From: Rebecca billardiae RCC1528 | Lineage: Eukaryota; Haptophyta | DNA: 64,000 nucleotides | Direction of reading: 5' to 3' | Assembly (NCBI GenBank): GCA_965240325.2 | Contig: OZ251223.1 | Coordinates: 4,216,001 to 4,280,000 of the forward strand | Shown here: piece after piece, positions 21,735-31,135 of the stretch | How positions within the stretch are numbered: the first letter of the stretch is position 1 | Layout of the letters: every line of letters begins with the position of its first letter | Position numbers and translations under genes: made by a program | The notes under the pieces: generated by a model | The model's database searches: none | The model's input: only the letters and a program-made list of their open reading frames with translations | Told to the model about the DNA's origin: nothing

Positions 21735-22646
21735 ATGGCATCGGCACTGCCAGTACCCGTGATGCGCACACTGGTCGCGCTCGCGCTGGCGTGGTGCGCC
21801 GGCTGCGCGCGCGCGGCGCAGCCTCCGGCGGGGCGCGCGTCGTCGCGCTTGCCCGTCACCGTGCGCCGCGTCACGCCCGACGAGATGAGCGCGCTCTACC
21901 CCAACGACTGGCATGACGACCCGGCGCTGCGCTCGCGGCTGCTCTCGGACGTGGCGGCGCTCGTGGCATCCGGCTTGTTCGGCGAGAGCAACAACCCGCG
22001 CGCGGAGGTGGCGCTTCAGAAGCGCGTGTATACGGAGTACCTCCACCGCTTCGCCGTCTCGCCCGCCACCGAGCGTGCGCTCGTCGTCGCCTTTGATGCT
22101 GAGCGCGAGGCACCTGTCGGCAGTGTCGTCGTGGAGGTGTGCGCCGCAAGTGCAGACGCGCGCCGCGAGAACGAGCCGCTCGTTGAGCGCGATCCGTCGC
22201 GCCGCCCGGCGTGGCCGCGGCCGTGGGATCGACGCGACCCGCTCGCCGTCGCGCGCGCCCTGCTCGGCGCCGACGCTGACTCGGGTGCGGCCTCCAGCGG
22301 CGGCCCTGGCAGCGGCGACTTTGCCCCACGCGCGCTCGTGGACAGCCTGGTGGTGGCGGAGGATTGGCGCCGGGTCGGCGTGGGCGCCGCGCTGCTCGAG
22401 GAGGCGGAGCGGCTCGCGCGGGATTGGGGGCAGCCCGAGCTCCGCCTGCGCGTCGAGGCCTCGAACAGCGGCGCCCTCGCCTTCTACGGCGCGCTGGGCT
22501 ACGCATGCCCGACGGGCATGGCCGAGGTGGTGGGCGGGCGCAAGCTGGTGGCCGATGGCTGGGGATGCAAGTGGGCACCTGCGAGCGACACGGTGCTTCA
22601 AAAGGCGCTGGACGGCGCGAGCGGTGAAGCGGTCGTTGCGCACTGA
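21735..22646 (+). CDS. GNAT-family N-acetyltransferase, secreted or organelle-targeted
   Basis: A single exon of 303 aa from the chosen start. Residues 1-22 form a hydrophobic leader (VMRTLVALALAWCAGCARA), so entry into the secretory pathway or plastid is likely. The GNAT core is at residues about 195-265: LVDSLVVAEDWRRVGVGAAL carries the acetyl-CoA binding R-x-x-G-x-G/A pattern of motif A, followed by LLEEAERLARDWG and LRLRVEASNSGALAFYGALG (motif B, typical N-x-x-A-x-x-F/Y-Y). An earlier GNAT strand is seen at LVVAFDAEREAPVGSVVVEV. The in-frame ATG at 21687 would add a KKR-containing stretch and is a credible alternative. The acceptor substrate cannot be told from sequence. Confidence 0.75.
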   Translation: MASALPVPVMRTLVALALAWCAGCARAAQPPAGRASSRLPVTVRRVTPDEMSALYPNDWHDDPALRSRLLSDVAALVASGLFGESNNPRAEVALQKRVYTEYLHRFAVSPATERALVVAFDAEREAPVGSVVVEVCAASADARRENEPLVERDPSRRPAWPRPWDRRDPLAVARALLGADADSGAASSGGPGSGDFAPRALVDSLVVAEDWRRVGVGAALLEEAERLARDWGQPELRLRVEASNSGALAFYGALGYACPTGMAEVVGGRKLVADGWGCKWAPASDTVLQKALDGASGEAVVAH

Positions 22647-22900
22647 TGTAGGGCGAAAGGGAAGCCGTGGCAGCCCTCCTGAGCCTGATCACTGTGATTT
22701 CTCACAATGGGGATCCTTTCGTCGGTGTCGCCGTGTCGGACTCGTCACTCGTGCTACACGCGCGTGCGCGAGAGCGGCTGGAGCGGTGACGCCGGTGGGC
22801 TCGGGCGCCAATGCCCCAGGCGCATGCGGGGGTGTACCTAGGCTCTCTGTCGAGCCAGTTAGCTTGATGGTCCCAGGGCCTTTCAGACTGACGCTACATA

Positions 22901-22999
22901 GAGAGAGAGAGAGAGAGAGATCGAGAGAGAGAGTCTCACTCACTCATGTCTGAGAGAGACTCAATCCGAAGTCTCAGAGTGAGAGAGAGAGAGAGAGGC
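22901..22999. repeat. GA microsatellites
   Basis: Three GA runs (about 22901-22920, 22922-22934 and 22979-22997) separated by TC/CACT-rich sequence. Confidence 0.95.
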
Positions 23000-23022
23000 G
23001 AAAAACGGCGGCGGAGAAATTC

Positions 23023-23049
23023 TTATATATATATATATATATACATATA
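23023..23049. repeat. TA microsatellite
   Basis: Uninterrupted TA dinucleotides followed by ACATATAA, immediately before the repeated CATCTCGTCGCTCG unit. Confidence 0.95.
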
Positions 23050-23054
23050 AACTC

Positions 23055-23735
23055 TTGCTCATCTCGTCGCTCGTGCGGGCGGTGTTGGCGGATGCGGGCA
23101 CGCGGCAGACGCGCGGTGCTGACGATGGCGACGATCACTACTACGACGACGACGTGCATGCGCGCCCGCGCGGGCTCGCGTGCGCCTTCCCCTCCTGCAG
23201 GGACGGCGAGATGCTGGCACTCTCACACAAACCCTTGCTCATCTCGTCGCTCGGGCGGGCGGTGTTGGCGGATGCGAGCGCGCCTGAGCCGGTGACACGC
23301 GTTGCTGACGACGACGCTTTCTACATTTCCCTGCAGCAGCCCGCCGGCGGGCCGGGCTGCGACGTCGACTACACCCTCATCCGCTTCATCGACCTGAGCG
23401 CGCCAGGCGGCGCGCTCACTCTCCAAGCCCCTCTTCTGCAGCTGCGCGCCGCTAGGCCGGTACGCGGCGACGTGTACTACGACCTCATCTTCATCCAGGC
23501 GCCCACGCGGGCGCCCGGGGGCGACAGCCGCGGCTGTCGCTTCCCGCAGCTGCACGCCGCTAGGTCGGCAGGCGGCGACATCGACTACGACCTCAGCCTC
23601 ATCCAAGTGCTTCACCGGAAGGCGCTCGGCCGCGGCGGCATCTGCCGTCGCCGCCGCGTGCCCCAGGCCGAGGCGGTGCTCCATCCCGCCCCCGCTCCCG
23701 TAGGGGGGCAGGGCTGCGGGTGGCGCACTGCCTGA
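23055..23735 (+). CDS. open frame made of repeated units, possibly element-derived
   Basis: A 226-codon frame that starts inside the repeat island and runs into repeat family 1. The translation has an internal near-repeat (LISSLVRAVLADA and LISSLGRAVLADA) and a repeated GGD-V/I-x-Y-D/T-L-x-x-I unit (GCDVDYTLIRFI, RGDVYYDLIFIQ, GGDIDYDLSLIQ). No known domain is recognised. It could be an old transposon-coded product or chance coding in a duplicated repeat; the latter is at least as likely. Confidence 0.25.
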   Translation: MLISSLVRAVLADAGTRQTRGADDGDDHYYDDDVHARPRGLACAFPSCRDGEMLALSHKPLLISSLGRAVLADASAPEPVTRVADDDAFYISLQQPAGGPGCDVDYTLIRFIDLSAPGGALTLQAPLLQLRAARPVRGDVYYDLIFIQAPTRAPGGDSRGCRFPQLHAARSAGGDIDYDLSLIQVLHRKALGRGGICRRRRVPQAEAVLHPAPAPVGGQGCGWRTA

Positions 23736-23830
23736 CCTGGTCGGAAGGCGCGGACGCATTCTATATGTGTCTGCTGCACTCTGAGCCTGACGCTTGCCCG
23801 TTGCATACCACGTCGTTAAATATATATGTA
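23561..23830 (+). repeat. dispersed repeat family 1, copy b
   Basis: Full-length-looking copy that starts TAGGTCGGCAGGCGGCGACA and ends ACGTCGTTAAATATATATG. It is a close tandem relative of 23855-24124. Confidence 0.9.
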
Positions 23831-23854
23831 TATGTATATATTATTTAATGGCAG

Positions 23855-24124
23855 TAGGTCGGCGGGCGGCGACATCGACTACGACCTCACCCTCATCCAA
23901 GTGCTCCGGAAGGCGCTCGGCCGAGGCGGCATCTGCCGTCGCCGCCGCGTGCCCCAGGCCGAGGCGGTGCTCCGGCCCCGGGCCCCGGCCCCGCTCCCGT
24001 AGGGGGGCAGGGCTGCGGGTGGCGCACTGTCTGACCTGGACGGAAGGCGCGGACGCATTCTATGTGTCTGCTGAACTCTGAGCCTGACGCTTGTTCGTTG
24101 CTGCCACGTCGTTAAATATATATT
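23855..24124 (+). repeat. dispersed repeat family 1, copy c
   Basis: Starts TAGGTCGGCGGGCGGCGACA and ends CACGTCGTTAAATATATATT. It matches copy b along its whole length with scattered substitutions. Confidence 0.9.
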
Positions 24125-24138
24125 TAAGCTAAGGCCGC

Positions 24139-24258
24139 TAACGACGACGTGGTATATGCTTCAACCGGCAGGCGTTGCCAGGCTCAGAGTGCAGCAGACA
24201 CATAGAATGCGTCCGCGCCTGCCGACCAGGTCAGGCAGTGCGCCACCCGCAGCCCTAT
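24139..24258 (-). repeat. dispersed repeat family 1, copy d (partial, inverted)
   Basis: Inverted partial copy containing GAGTGCAGCAGACACATAGA and CAGTGCGCCACCCGCAGCCC. It faces copy c tail to tail and is followed by a TATATATA run. Confidence 0.85.
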
Positions 24259-24561
24259 ATATATATATATGTGTGTGATTTAAAATTACTAATAATAATA
24301 TAAATGCTGGCGGGGGTTTTCGGACGAATTATATAGTATAGCATATATATACGTGTCACACGCGAGCATGACAGGGCGCGTGATGACACGAGTAGGCGCT
24401 CAGTCTGGCTACCGAACTGTCTTCGTCTGGCTCTGTAAAAGTATATATAGATCAAACCGAGACTACGCCGGCGTGATCGAGATCTCTGACTGCAGCACCA
24501 GGCCAGCACCGTATTGCCTGCGATGGCCTGTGGCAGCCGGTCGTCACTAGCGCTATTATCG

Positions 24562-27134
24562 TCAAGCACTCGGCGGCACAGCACATGATGCTGCCGACGG
24601 CGACGCGCCTCCAAGGTGTAGCACGGCAGCTGCGGCGGTCATGGCGCCAGATGTTGTCGTCACCGAGCTGGCGACGAAGCCGAGCGTATTTGCCGCGCCT
24701 GCGATGCTGGCAACCACCATCAGCCCTCCATACGTGGCGGCGAGCGCGAGCGCGCGCCGAGGCACGCTCTGCGCAGCAGCAGTGGCCAGACCGCTGTCGA
24801 TGGCCTCCTTGATGGCGAGCAGCCCGCCCGGGCCCGTCAGCGCGTACAGGTCGAAGCCGCCCGACTCGGTGCGGCGCGTGGTCTTCATGATGTGCGCGAG
24901 CACCGCCGGCTCGGCTGCGTGGAGCGCGCGCATCGGTGCGGCAAGCACGTGCGCGAGTGCGTGGAGGAGTGTGCCCGAGCGGCGCAGCGGCGGCGGCAGC
25001 GCTGCCTTCAGGATCGACGCGTACGCCGATGCGACGACGCCGTTGACGACGATGTCGCCGTGCAGCGTGATGGGTGCGTACAGCCCGACGCGCTGCACCT
25101 CCGAAACGGACGTCACTGCGGCGGAGACCGCGCCACCGCCGCCGCCAGAATCGACGACGCTCATCACCATGCCGACGCGCACGTCGTCAGCGCGCACGTA
25201 TGCGCCCTGCGCGAGGCGCGCGAGGTGGTCGGACGAGAGCTCGAGTGCGTGGCCGCTCGACAGCTCGACGCGCACGAACGCATGCTGCACGGTGGAGCGC
25301 CTGTCCTCGTGCGCGCTCAGGTACACGGTCGAGTACGCCGCGCCGCCGTCGACGAGCACGCGGTCACCCAGCTCGAGCGCGTCCATGCGCTTTGGGCCGG
25401 CAGGCGTCGTCACCGTTGCGTGGGCGGGGAAGCAGTTGGGAATGAGGCAGAAGCCCTCGTTCGTGCAGTGGTAGCCATCGCCGTTGTTGCCATCGCAGTC
25501 GCCAGCAGTTACACACTCGACGCACCGCCCAGCGCCCGTGTCGCAAAAGAAGTCGTGATTGCTGCCGGCGCCGGCGACAGCGTCGCAGTCGCTGTCCTGC
25601 AGGCACTGCACACACTCGCCGTTCGAGAGGTCGCACAGCCGCTCAGGGATCGCCCCCTGCTCGAGATAGCAGCCGTGCGGGAGTGATTCGCAGTCGGCAT
25701 TGGTCACACACTCGATGCAGGTGCCTGTGCCGTTGCCGCCACCAAGATTGAAGCACTGCAGCTTGTTTGCGTTGCCAGTCTGGCAGTCGGCAGTGATGGT
25801 GCACGCGGTGACAGGGTCCGCCGTGGACAGGCGCCGCCGCCCCCCAACCGGCACGGCGGACGACACCACGTACGCGCACGCCGGCTCGTCACAAATCTCG
25901 TCGTCGGCGCTCCACGCCTTGCACAGTGAGCGCGGCGCCGGGTCGGAGCAGCGCGCATCGCCCTCGAAGCAGTGGTAGATGAGGCATGGCTCCGGTCGCG
26001 GTGCCCCCCCAGCCTCGTGCAGCCTACGCCGCTCGTGGTCATCGAGCGACTCGTCCTCAGACAGGCGGCGGAGGCGGTCATTGACGTTGGGATCCGATTG
26101 GAGCACTTGGCCGTCGCCAGTGACCGTGTACAGCGCCGAGTCGCCGGGAACACCCGAGCGGAAGACGTACCACGTCTCGTCCTGGCCGTTGATCCGCTTG
26201 ACGTAGGACCTGATGAGCTCACCGGTGGCATAGAGCGTCTCAGGGGTCACCTCTGCGAGCTGGCGGAGGCTGCGGCGGCGCGCATTCGAAGACCCGACCT
26301 CGACGGTGCCCTGGGTCTGGCCCGAAGTATTCATGAGCTTGAGCACAGAGCTCATCACACTCGAGTTCACTTCGGCCACCTCGACCAGACGGCGGCCGTC
26401 GTGCTCGACCAGCCGCCTTCTCCGCTTGTCGTGCAGCTCGATGTGGGGCCTGGCACCCGTCGTGCGTGCGGGCTGGCCGTCCGCCCCAAGCTGCACGCCC
26501 GTCTCGCTGTCAACGAATGCCTGGTGTGTCGCCCGTCCCGCGCGCGTGACACGGGTGGCATGAGCAATTGAGCGGCGCGAAGCAAGGTGGCGTGGTCTGC
26601 ACTCCTGACGAGACTTGTTGTGGGCGGGCAGGGACTTCGCACACGTGCTCGCGCGCGTGCGGCGGACCTCCTTCGAGAGCTCGCCCGCCAGCACGGCGGC
26701 GCCAAACATCGCGCCCAGGAGCACTGCGATAGACACGCACAGGACGGCGCTCAGAAACTGGTACTTGCGCTTGGTCTTCTTCTCGACCAACACCTCGGCG
26801 CAGATCGTCTTGACCTCCGCTGCCGAGAACTTGCCATCGTGGTTCTGCATGCCACCACCATCAGGACGCGGGAGGGGCAGGAGGGGGCGGGGTGGCGCGC
26901 GCTGTCAGGCGGGCACATGGGCTGACAGCTGCAGGGGCTGTGCGTCAGCGCGCTCACCAGATCGTACTTTGCGAGCGTGCGCTCGACGGCGTCGATCTTG
27001 CCGTCATTGTCCGCATCGTACATCGCCAGCTCCTCTACCCTCACTGTGTTGGTGCGAGAGGTCACGCCCGGCTCGCGCGCTGACGCGCCATCAGTGTTGC
27101 CAGTGCGCTTGAAGAGCCCGGCGACGCCCTGCAT
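24562..27134 (-). CDS. EF-hand / transmembrane / Cys-rich / Hog (Hint) domain protein A
   Basis: Three exons, 27134-26958, 26844-26668 and 26520-24562, all phase 0, give about 770 aa. Residues about 36-50 carry EF-hand loop DADNDGKIDAVE. A second loop, DLNHDGKFSAAE, is rebuilt across intron 1. A membrane span follows (FLSAVLCVSIAVLLGAMFGA), so the EF-hands are probably cytoplasmic. The ectodomain has an N-terminal region with repeated RRRL-type dibasic motifs and a Cys-rich part with C-x2-C-x4-DC units (CIECVTNADC, CVQCLQDSDC, CVECVTAGDC). The C-terminus is a hedgehog-type Hint domain starting with the nucleophile Cys in CFPAHATV, then MDALELGDRVLV, and the SSDHL motif where hedgehogs have TxxH. 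No C-terminal splicing Asn-Cys is present, so this is a Hog autoprocessing module and not an intein. Self-cleavage that releases the Cys-rich part is inferred. Head to head with paralogue B. Confidence 0.85.
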
Positions 27135-27719
27135 GCTTCCCCGTCCTCGTCACGACTTGCGATGTGTGGCACAGCGGCGCCTGCAGCCCCGCCCGCCGTC
27201 GATGACGAACTTTCGCCGGGCGGATCGTGCTCCTACTACTGTGAATGAGTATTCTCATACTGTACCCAGAATTGGCAGGGTCTCGTTGGTTTGGCGTCCA
27301 TCTTAAATCAGCCAATCAGGCCATTGGCCATAGCATGTACGTATAGTATCATACACACACCATCATGATTCATGACTGTATCGCGACCTGCATGGGTAGG
27401 GTTTGGCAGTGGAGAGCCTGTCGTTGACCATGATGCAGACTGGACGATGATGAGCCGAGCGGTACCTGTAAGTTATGCATGCCTGAGGCTATATTAGCCA
27501 GATGTATTGACGAAAAATCTCAATCGTCATCATCATGAGTTACTTTTCTTTAGTACGAGGCTTCTGAGAGTACTTTACGACGCGAAGATTGGCGCGCATG
27601 TGATGGATTATCATAGTCATGAACACCGGTTGGAAGTTAAAGTGTGGGACGGGCGACCGCGAAGGCCGAGCGAGACAGCGAGTGAGGAAAGCGGAGCGGC
27701 CCACGACCTAAGGCCGAGG
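27135..27719. promoter_or_regulatory. shared upstream region of the two Hog-domain genes
   Basis: A 585-bp AT-richer divergent spacer between the start codons of paralogues A and B, presumably holding both promoters. An open frame extends upstream of the B start to 27507, but its translation has no domain. No repeat was recognised. Confidence 0.5.
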
Positions 27720-30203
27720 ATGACGAGCTTCTTTCGAGGCGTCGGCGAGATGTTTGGCGGCGGCGGCGGCGCTGCGGGCGAGCCAGCTGCCCCCCAGCGG
27801 ACGGCGACGTCCTCGCAGCGCGATCGGCACCAAACTCGCGGCACTCGGAAGACCTCGACCTCGTCGGCGTTCACGTACGACGCGGACGGTGACGGTACAC
27901 TCGACCCGCTGGAGCAGATGCTCAAGGACTACGATGTGGTGCGGCGCAGCTCTCGCGCAGAGCGCGTTTAAAGTGCGCGACCCCACTGCCTCGCGCATAC
28001 GCCGCTCATGACTCGCCTCATCTGCGCGCACTGGCTTTCTTTGCGCTCGGGCCCGGCCCCGCAGGACGGCAACCACCGCTACTCGACCGCCGAGGTCAAG
28101 GCGATGGTGCAGGCGATGCTCGAGCACCGAGAGGGCGGACAGAGGTACAGGCGTCTTGCTGCTGTTCTCGCTGCTGTTTTCGTCGCGCTCATCGCGAGCA
28201 TCTTTGGCACTGCCTACCTCGCGAGCGATGTCACCAAGGAGGTGCGCACAGCGCGCAAGCAGTGGGCGACTGCGCGTGAGATCCTCAGCCTCATCATTGA
28301 TCATGGCCGCCCGGCTCACCCTTAGGCACGCCCTTGCGCCGCACGCGCGCACCTCGCGCCACGGCTGAGTCGCGCTCACCCCACCTGCCCGCTGTGCGCG
28401 CTCTGGATGATGCCCGCACTCACTCTCTCGCGCTCGCGCCTTGCGCATCAGACATTCCTGAGCTCTGGCTCGAACCTGCTCACCGACAGGGACGGGCGCG
28501 GGGTGATGTTCGGCGCCAACCTCGTGCGCGCGACGCAACACGACGACACGCGGCGGCGCCTGCGCGTGGTCGGCGGACGCCAGCTCGTGGAGGTGGGCGA
28601 TGTCGACCCAACGCAGGTCCAGGGGGTGATCGACGCCATCAACAACAACGTGACGAGTGGCACCGTGCTGATCAGCACAGGCGGCTCTTCCTCCTCCCGC
28701 CGCCGGCTCCAGGACTTGGGTACTGCGCTGTCGATGCTGACGGCATCGGGCTACCTGGTCGCCATCCAGGTGATCGATGGCGCAGTGTACTACCAGGTGA
28801 CGCAGGCTGGCGGCGGCGGTCCGTCGTACTGGCTCACCTCAAGCGGAGCCGTCCTCTCGCAAAGCCCAAGCAGGCGGCTGCGCCGGCTGGACGCGGCCGA
28901 CTCGTACGACCACCACCGCCAGCGCCGGCTGGCGGAGGGCGGCAACGGCACGACGTCCGCGCACTGGCCGCCCAAGTGCTTCGTGTACCATTGCTTCGAA
29001 GGCGACGCGGGCTGCACCGAGCCCTCGCCGAGGTCGTTGTGCGCCACGTGGAGCGCGGATGGCGCGGAGTGCCTCGAGCCTACGTGCGCATTTGTGGACG
29101 CTGGACATGCAGCGCGCCACGAAGCGCGCCGCCGGCTGGAGACCACATCCTGCACCGGCGATGCCGACTGCGAGGCCAACTGCTACACCGAGCACTACGT
29201 CGTCCCGAAGCGGAAATGCGTCTCCGGCAGCTGCGTCGAGTGCAGCGCCGATGCCGACTGCACCACAAGGACCACGCCATCTGGTGACTACGACGATGAT
29301 CTGCTGCGAGGCTGCGACGGAGGCGTGTGTGTCAAGTGCAACAAGGCCAAGCAATGCGCACGCTCGTGTGAGGACTCGGATTGCGAAGACTGCTTCCCCG
29401 CGCACGCGACGGTGACGACGCCTGCCGGCCCTAAGCGCATGGACGCGCTCGAGCTGGGTGACCGCGTGCTCGTCGACGGCGGCGCGGCGTATTCGACCGT
29501 GTACCTGAGCGCGCACGAGGACAGGCGCGCCGCCGTGCAGCATGCGTTCGTGCGCGTCGAGCTGTCGAGCGGCCACGCACTCGAGCTCTCGCCCAACCAC
29601 CTCGCGCGCCTCGCGCAGGGCGCATACGTGCGCGCTGACGACGTGCGCGTCGGCATGGAGATGAGCGTCGTCGATTCTGGCGGCGGCGGTGGCGCGATCT
29701 CCGCCGCAGTGACGTCCGTTTCGGAGGTGCAGCGCGTCGGGCTGTACGCACCCATCACGCTGCACGGCGACATCGTCGTCAACGGCGTCGTCGCATCGGC
29801 GTACGCGTCGATCCTGAAGGCAGCGCTGCCGCCGCCGCTGCGCCGCTCGGGCACACTCCTCCACGCACTCGCGCACGTGCTTGCCGCGCCGATGCGCGCG
29901 CTCCACACAGCCGAGCCGGCGGTGCTCGCGCACATCATGAAGACCGCGCGCCGCACCGAGTCGGGCGGCTTCGACCTGTACGCGCTGACGGGCCCGGGCG
30001 GGCTGCTCGCCATCAAGGAGGCCATCGACAGCGGTCTGGCCACGACGGCTGCGCAGAGCGTGCCTCGGCGCGCGCTCGCGCTCGCTGCCACATATGGAGG
30101 GCTGATGGTGGTTACCACCATTGCCGGCGTCGCCAACGCCGTCCGCAGCGCCGCCAGCTCGGCGACATCGGTACTTGCGGCTGCGCGGCTGGCGAGCCCG
30201 TGA
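27720..30203 (+). CDS. EF-hand / transmembrane / Cys-rich / Hog (Hint) domain protein B
   Basis: Three exons, 27720-27938, 28065-28241 and 28452-30203, all phase 0, give about 715 aa. The middle exon is 177 nt, exactly as in paralogue A. EF-hand loop 1 is DADGDGTLDPLE. Loop 2, DVDGNHRYSTAE, has lost the position-6 Gly and is probably weaker. A membrane span follows (LAAVLAAVFVALIASIFGTA). The ectodomain is shorter than in A, with RRRL-type motifs, FVYHCFEGDAGC, and one clear C-x2-C-x4-DC unit (CVECSADADC) plus CVKCNKAKQC. The Hog domain starts CFPAHATV and carries MDALELGDRVLV and SPNHL. From CFPAHATV nearly to the C-terminus it differs from A at only a few residues, whereas the preceding regions are strongly diverged. 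Function by family: thioester-forming self-cleavage; the nature of any attached nucleophile is unknown. Confidence 0.85.
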
Positions 30204-30343
30204 AACGGTGCGGCGTAAACTTAAATAATAAAAATTCCGGGTGCCGCGCGCTCATCATCAGTGATGACTTAATCTGTCTCTGAGCAGCAGCTTTGTCCGC
30301 CTGATAGTCGTGATATCATCAACTATATATATATATATATATA

Positions 30344-30616
30344 TCTTTAACGACGTGGCAGCAACGAACAAGCGTCAGGCTCAGATCGAGTGCAGCAGAC
30401 ACATAGAATGATGCGTCCGCGCCTTCCGTCCAGGTCAGACAGTGCGCCACCCGGGGACGGGCACCCGCAGCCCTGCCAGTGCCCCCCTACGGAGTACGGG
30501 AGCGGGGCCGGGGTGGTTGGTGGAGCACCGCCTCGGCCTGGGGCACGCGGCGGCGACGGCAGATGCCGCCGCGGCCGAGCGCCTTCCGGAGCACTTGGAT
30601 GAGGGTGAGGTCGTAA
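30344..30616 (-). repeat. dispersed repeat family 1, copy e (inverted)
   Basis: Begins after a (TA)n run with TTTAACGACGTGG and includes GCAGCAGACACATAGAATGA, CAGTGCGCCACCCGGGG, GAGCACCGCCTCGGCCTGGG, TGCCGCCGCGGCCGAGCGCC and CTTGGATGAGGGTGAGGTCG, colinear with 23561-23830 in reverse. Confidence 0.9.
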
Positions 30617-30795
30617 GATAAGATTCATCAATAAGTGTATTACGAAGTTGACGATGTTCGATGCGTGGACGGAGGGGTGGGTGCTGATGGCCCCTGATGT
30701 GTGGCTGAATGACCCGTGAGGTGGCCACGTGACAGAGCGTCAGTGACTACGGTACTGACGGTTGGACGTTGGTCGGCGAAACTCGGCGCCCTCTA

Positions 30796-30893
30796 CAGTT
30801 TACTAAGAGACGCACACAGCTCAGGCAGGCGAGATTGACGCCCGCCAACTGTCAGGCCGCCCAATGAAGCCGTCCGCCTGCGAGGCCGGGCGG
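30796..30893 (+). repeat. dispersed repeat family 2, copy c
   Basis: Starts CAGTTTACTAAGAGACGCAC and continues through GCCCGCCAACTGTCAG and GCCGTCCGCCTGCGAGGC. The last block also occurs in the 7349-7437 copy. Confidence 0.85.
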
Positions 30894-31135
30894 CCGCCTT
30901 TAATCTCACCAGCCTTTTCGCGTTGGCGCCAACAAAGATTCCTATGCGCTCTTGCGCACTATCATCAGCCTCATTTGGCTTGACAATGGGTGGCGGTCGC
31001 CTAGTAAACAAGCAGTACAATCATGCATCACCTCTTGCTTAAGAGCAGTTCTCGTCGCTCATCAAGCAGGCGTGCTCTCGAGTTCCCCAGCTGCCGTCCT
31101 GGCGGCGGCTCGGCTTCCCGGCGGCAGGCGCGACG

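Larger units (their letters stand above)
22647..24561. repeat. microsatellite and dispersed-repeat island
   Basis: Contains GA/TC microsatellites (22901-22999), a TA run (23023-23049), an internal near-repeat (CATCTCGTCGCTCG-GCGGGCGGTGTTGGCGGATGCG at about 23059 and 23239), tandem copies of repeat family 1 (23561-23830 and 23855-24124) and an inverted partial copy (24139-24258), followed by AT-rich DNA to 24550. No housekeeping gene is visible. Confidence 0.8.
30204..31135. repeat. repeat-bearing intergenic region
   Basis: Holds a TA run (30323-30344), an inverted copy of repeat family 1 (30344-30616) and a copy of repeat family 2 (30796-30893). The remaining sequence is unique and non-coding by eye. 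Confidence 0.7.

Noticed and set aside
8875-24260. CRISPR array in the regularly repeated DNA
   Set aside because: The repeats are simple dinucleotide runs and dispersed elements, not uniform direct repeats with unique spacers.
24562-30203. Inteins in the two Hint-domain genes
   Set aside because: There is no C-terminal splicing block (no His-Asn followed by Cys/Ser/Thr) and no extein continuation, so Hog-type autoprocessing fits better.
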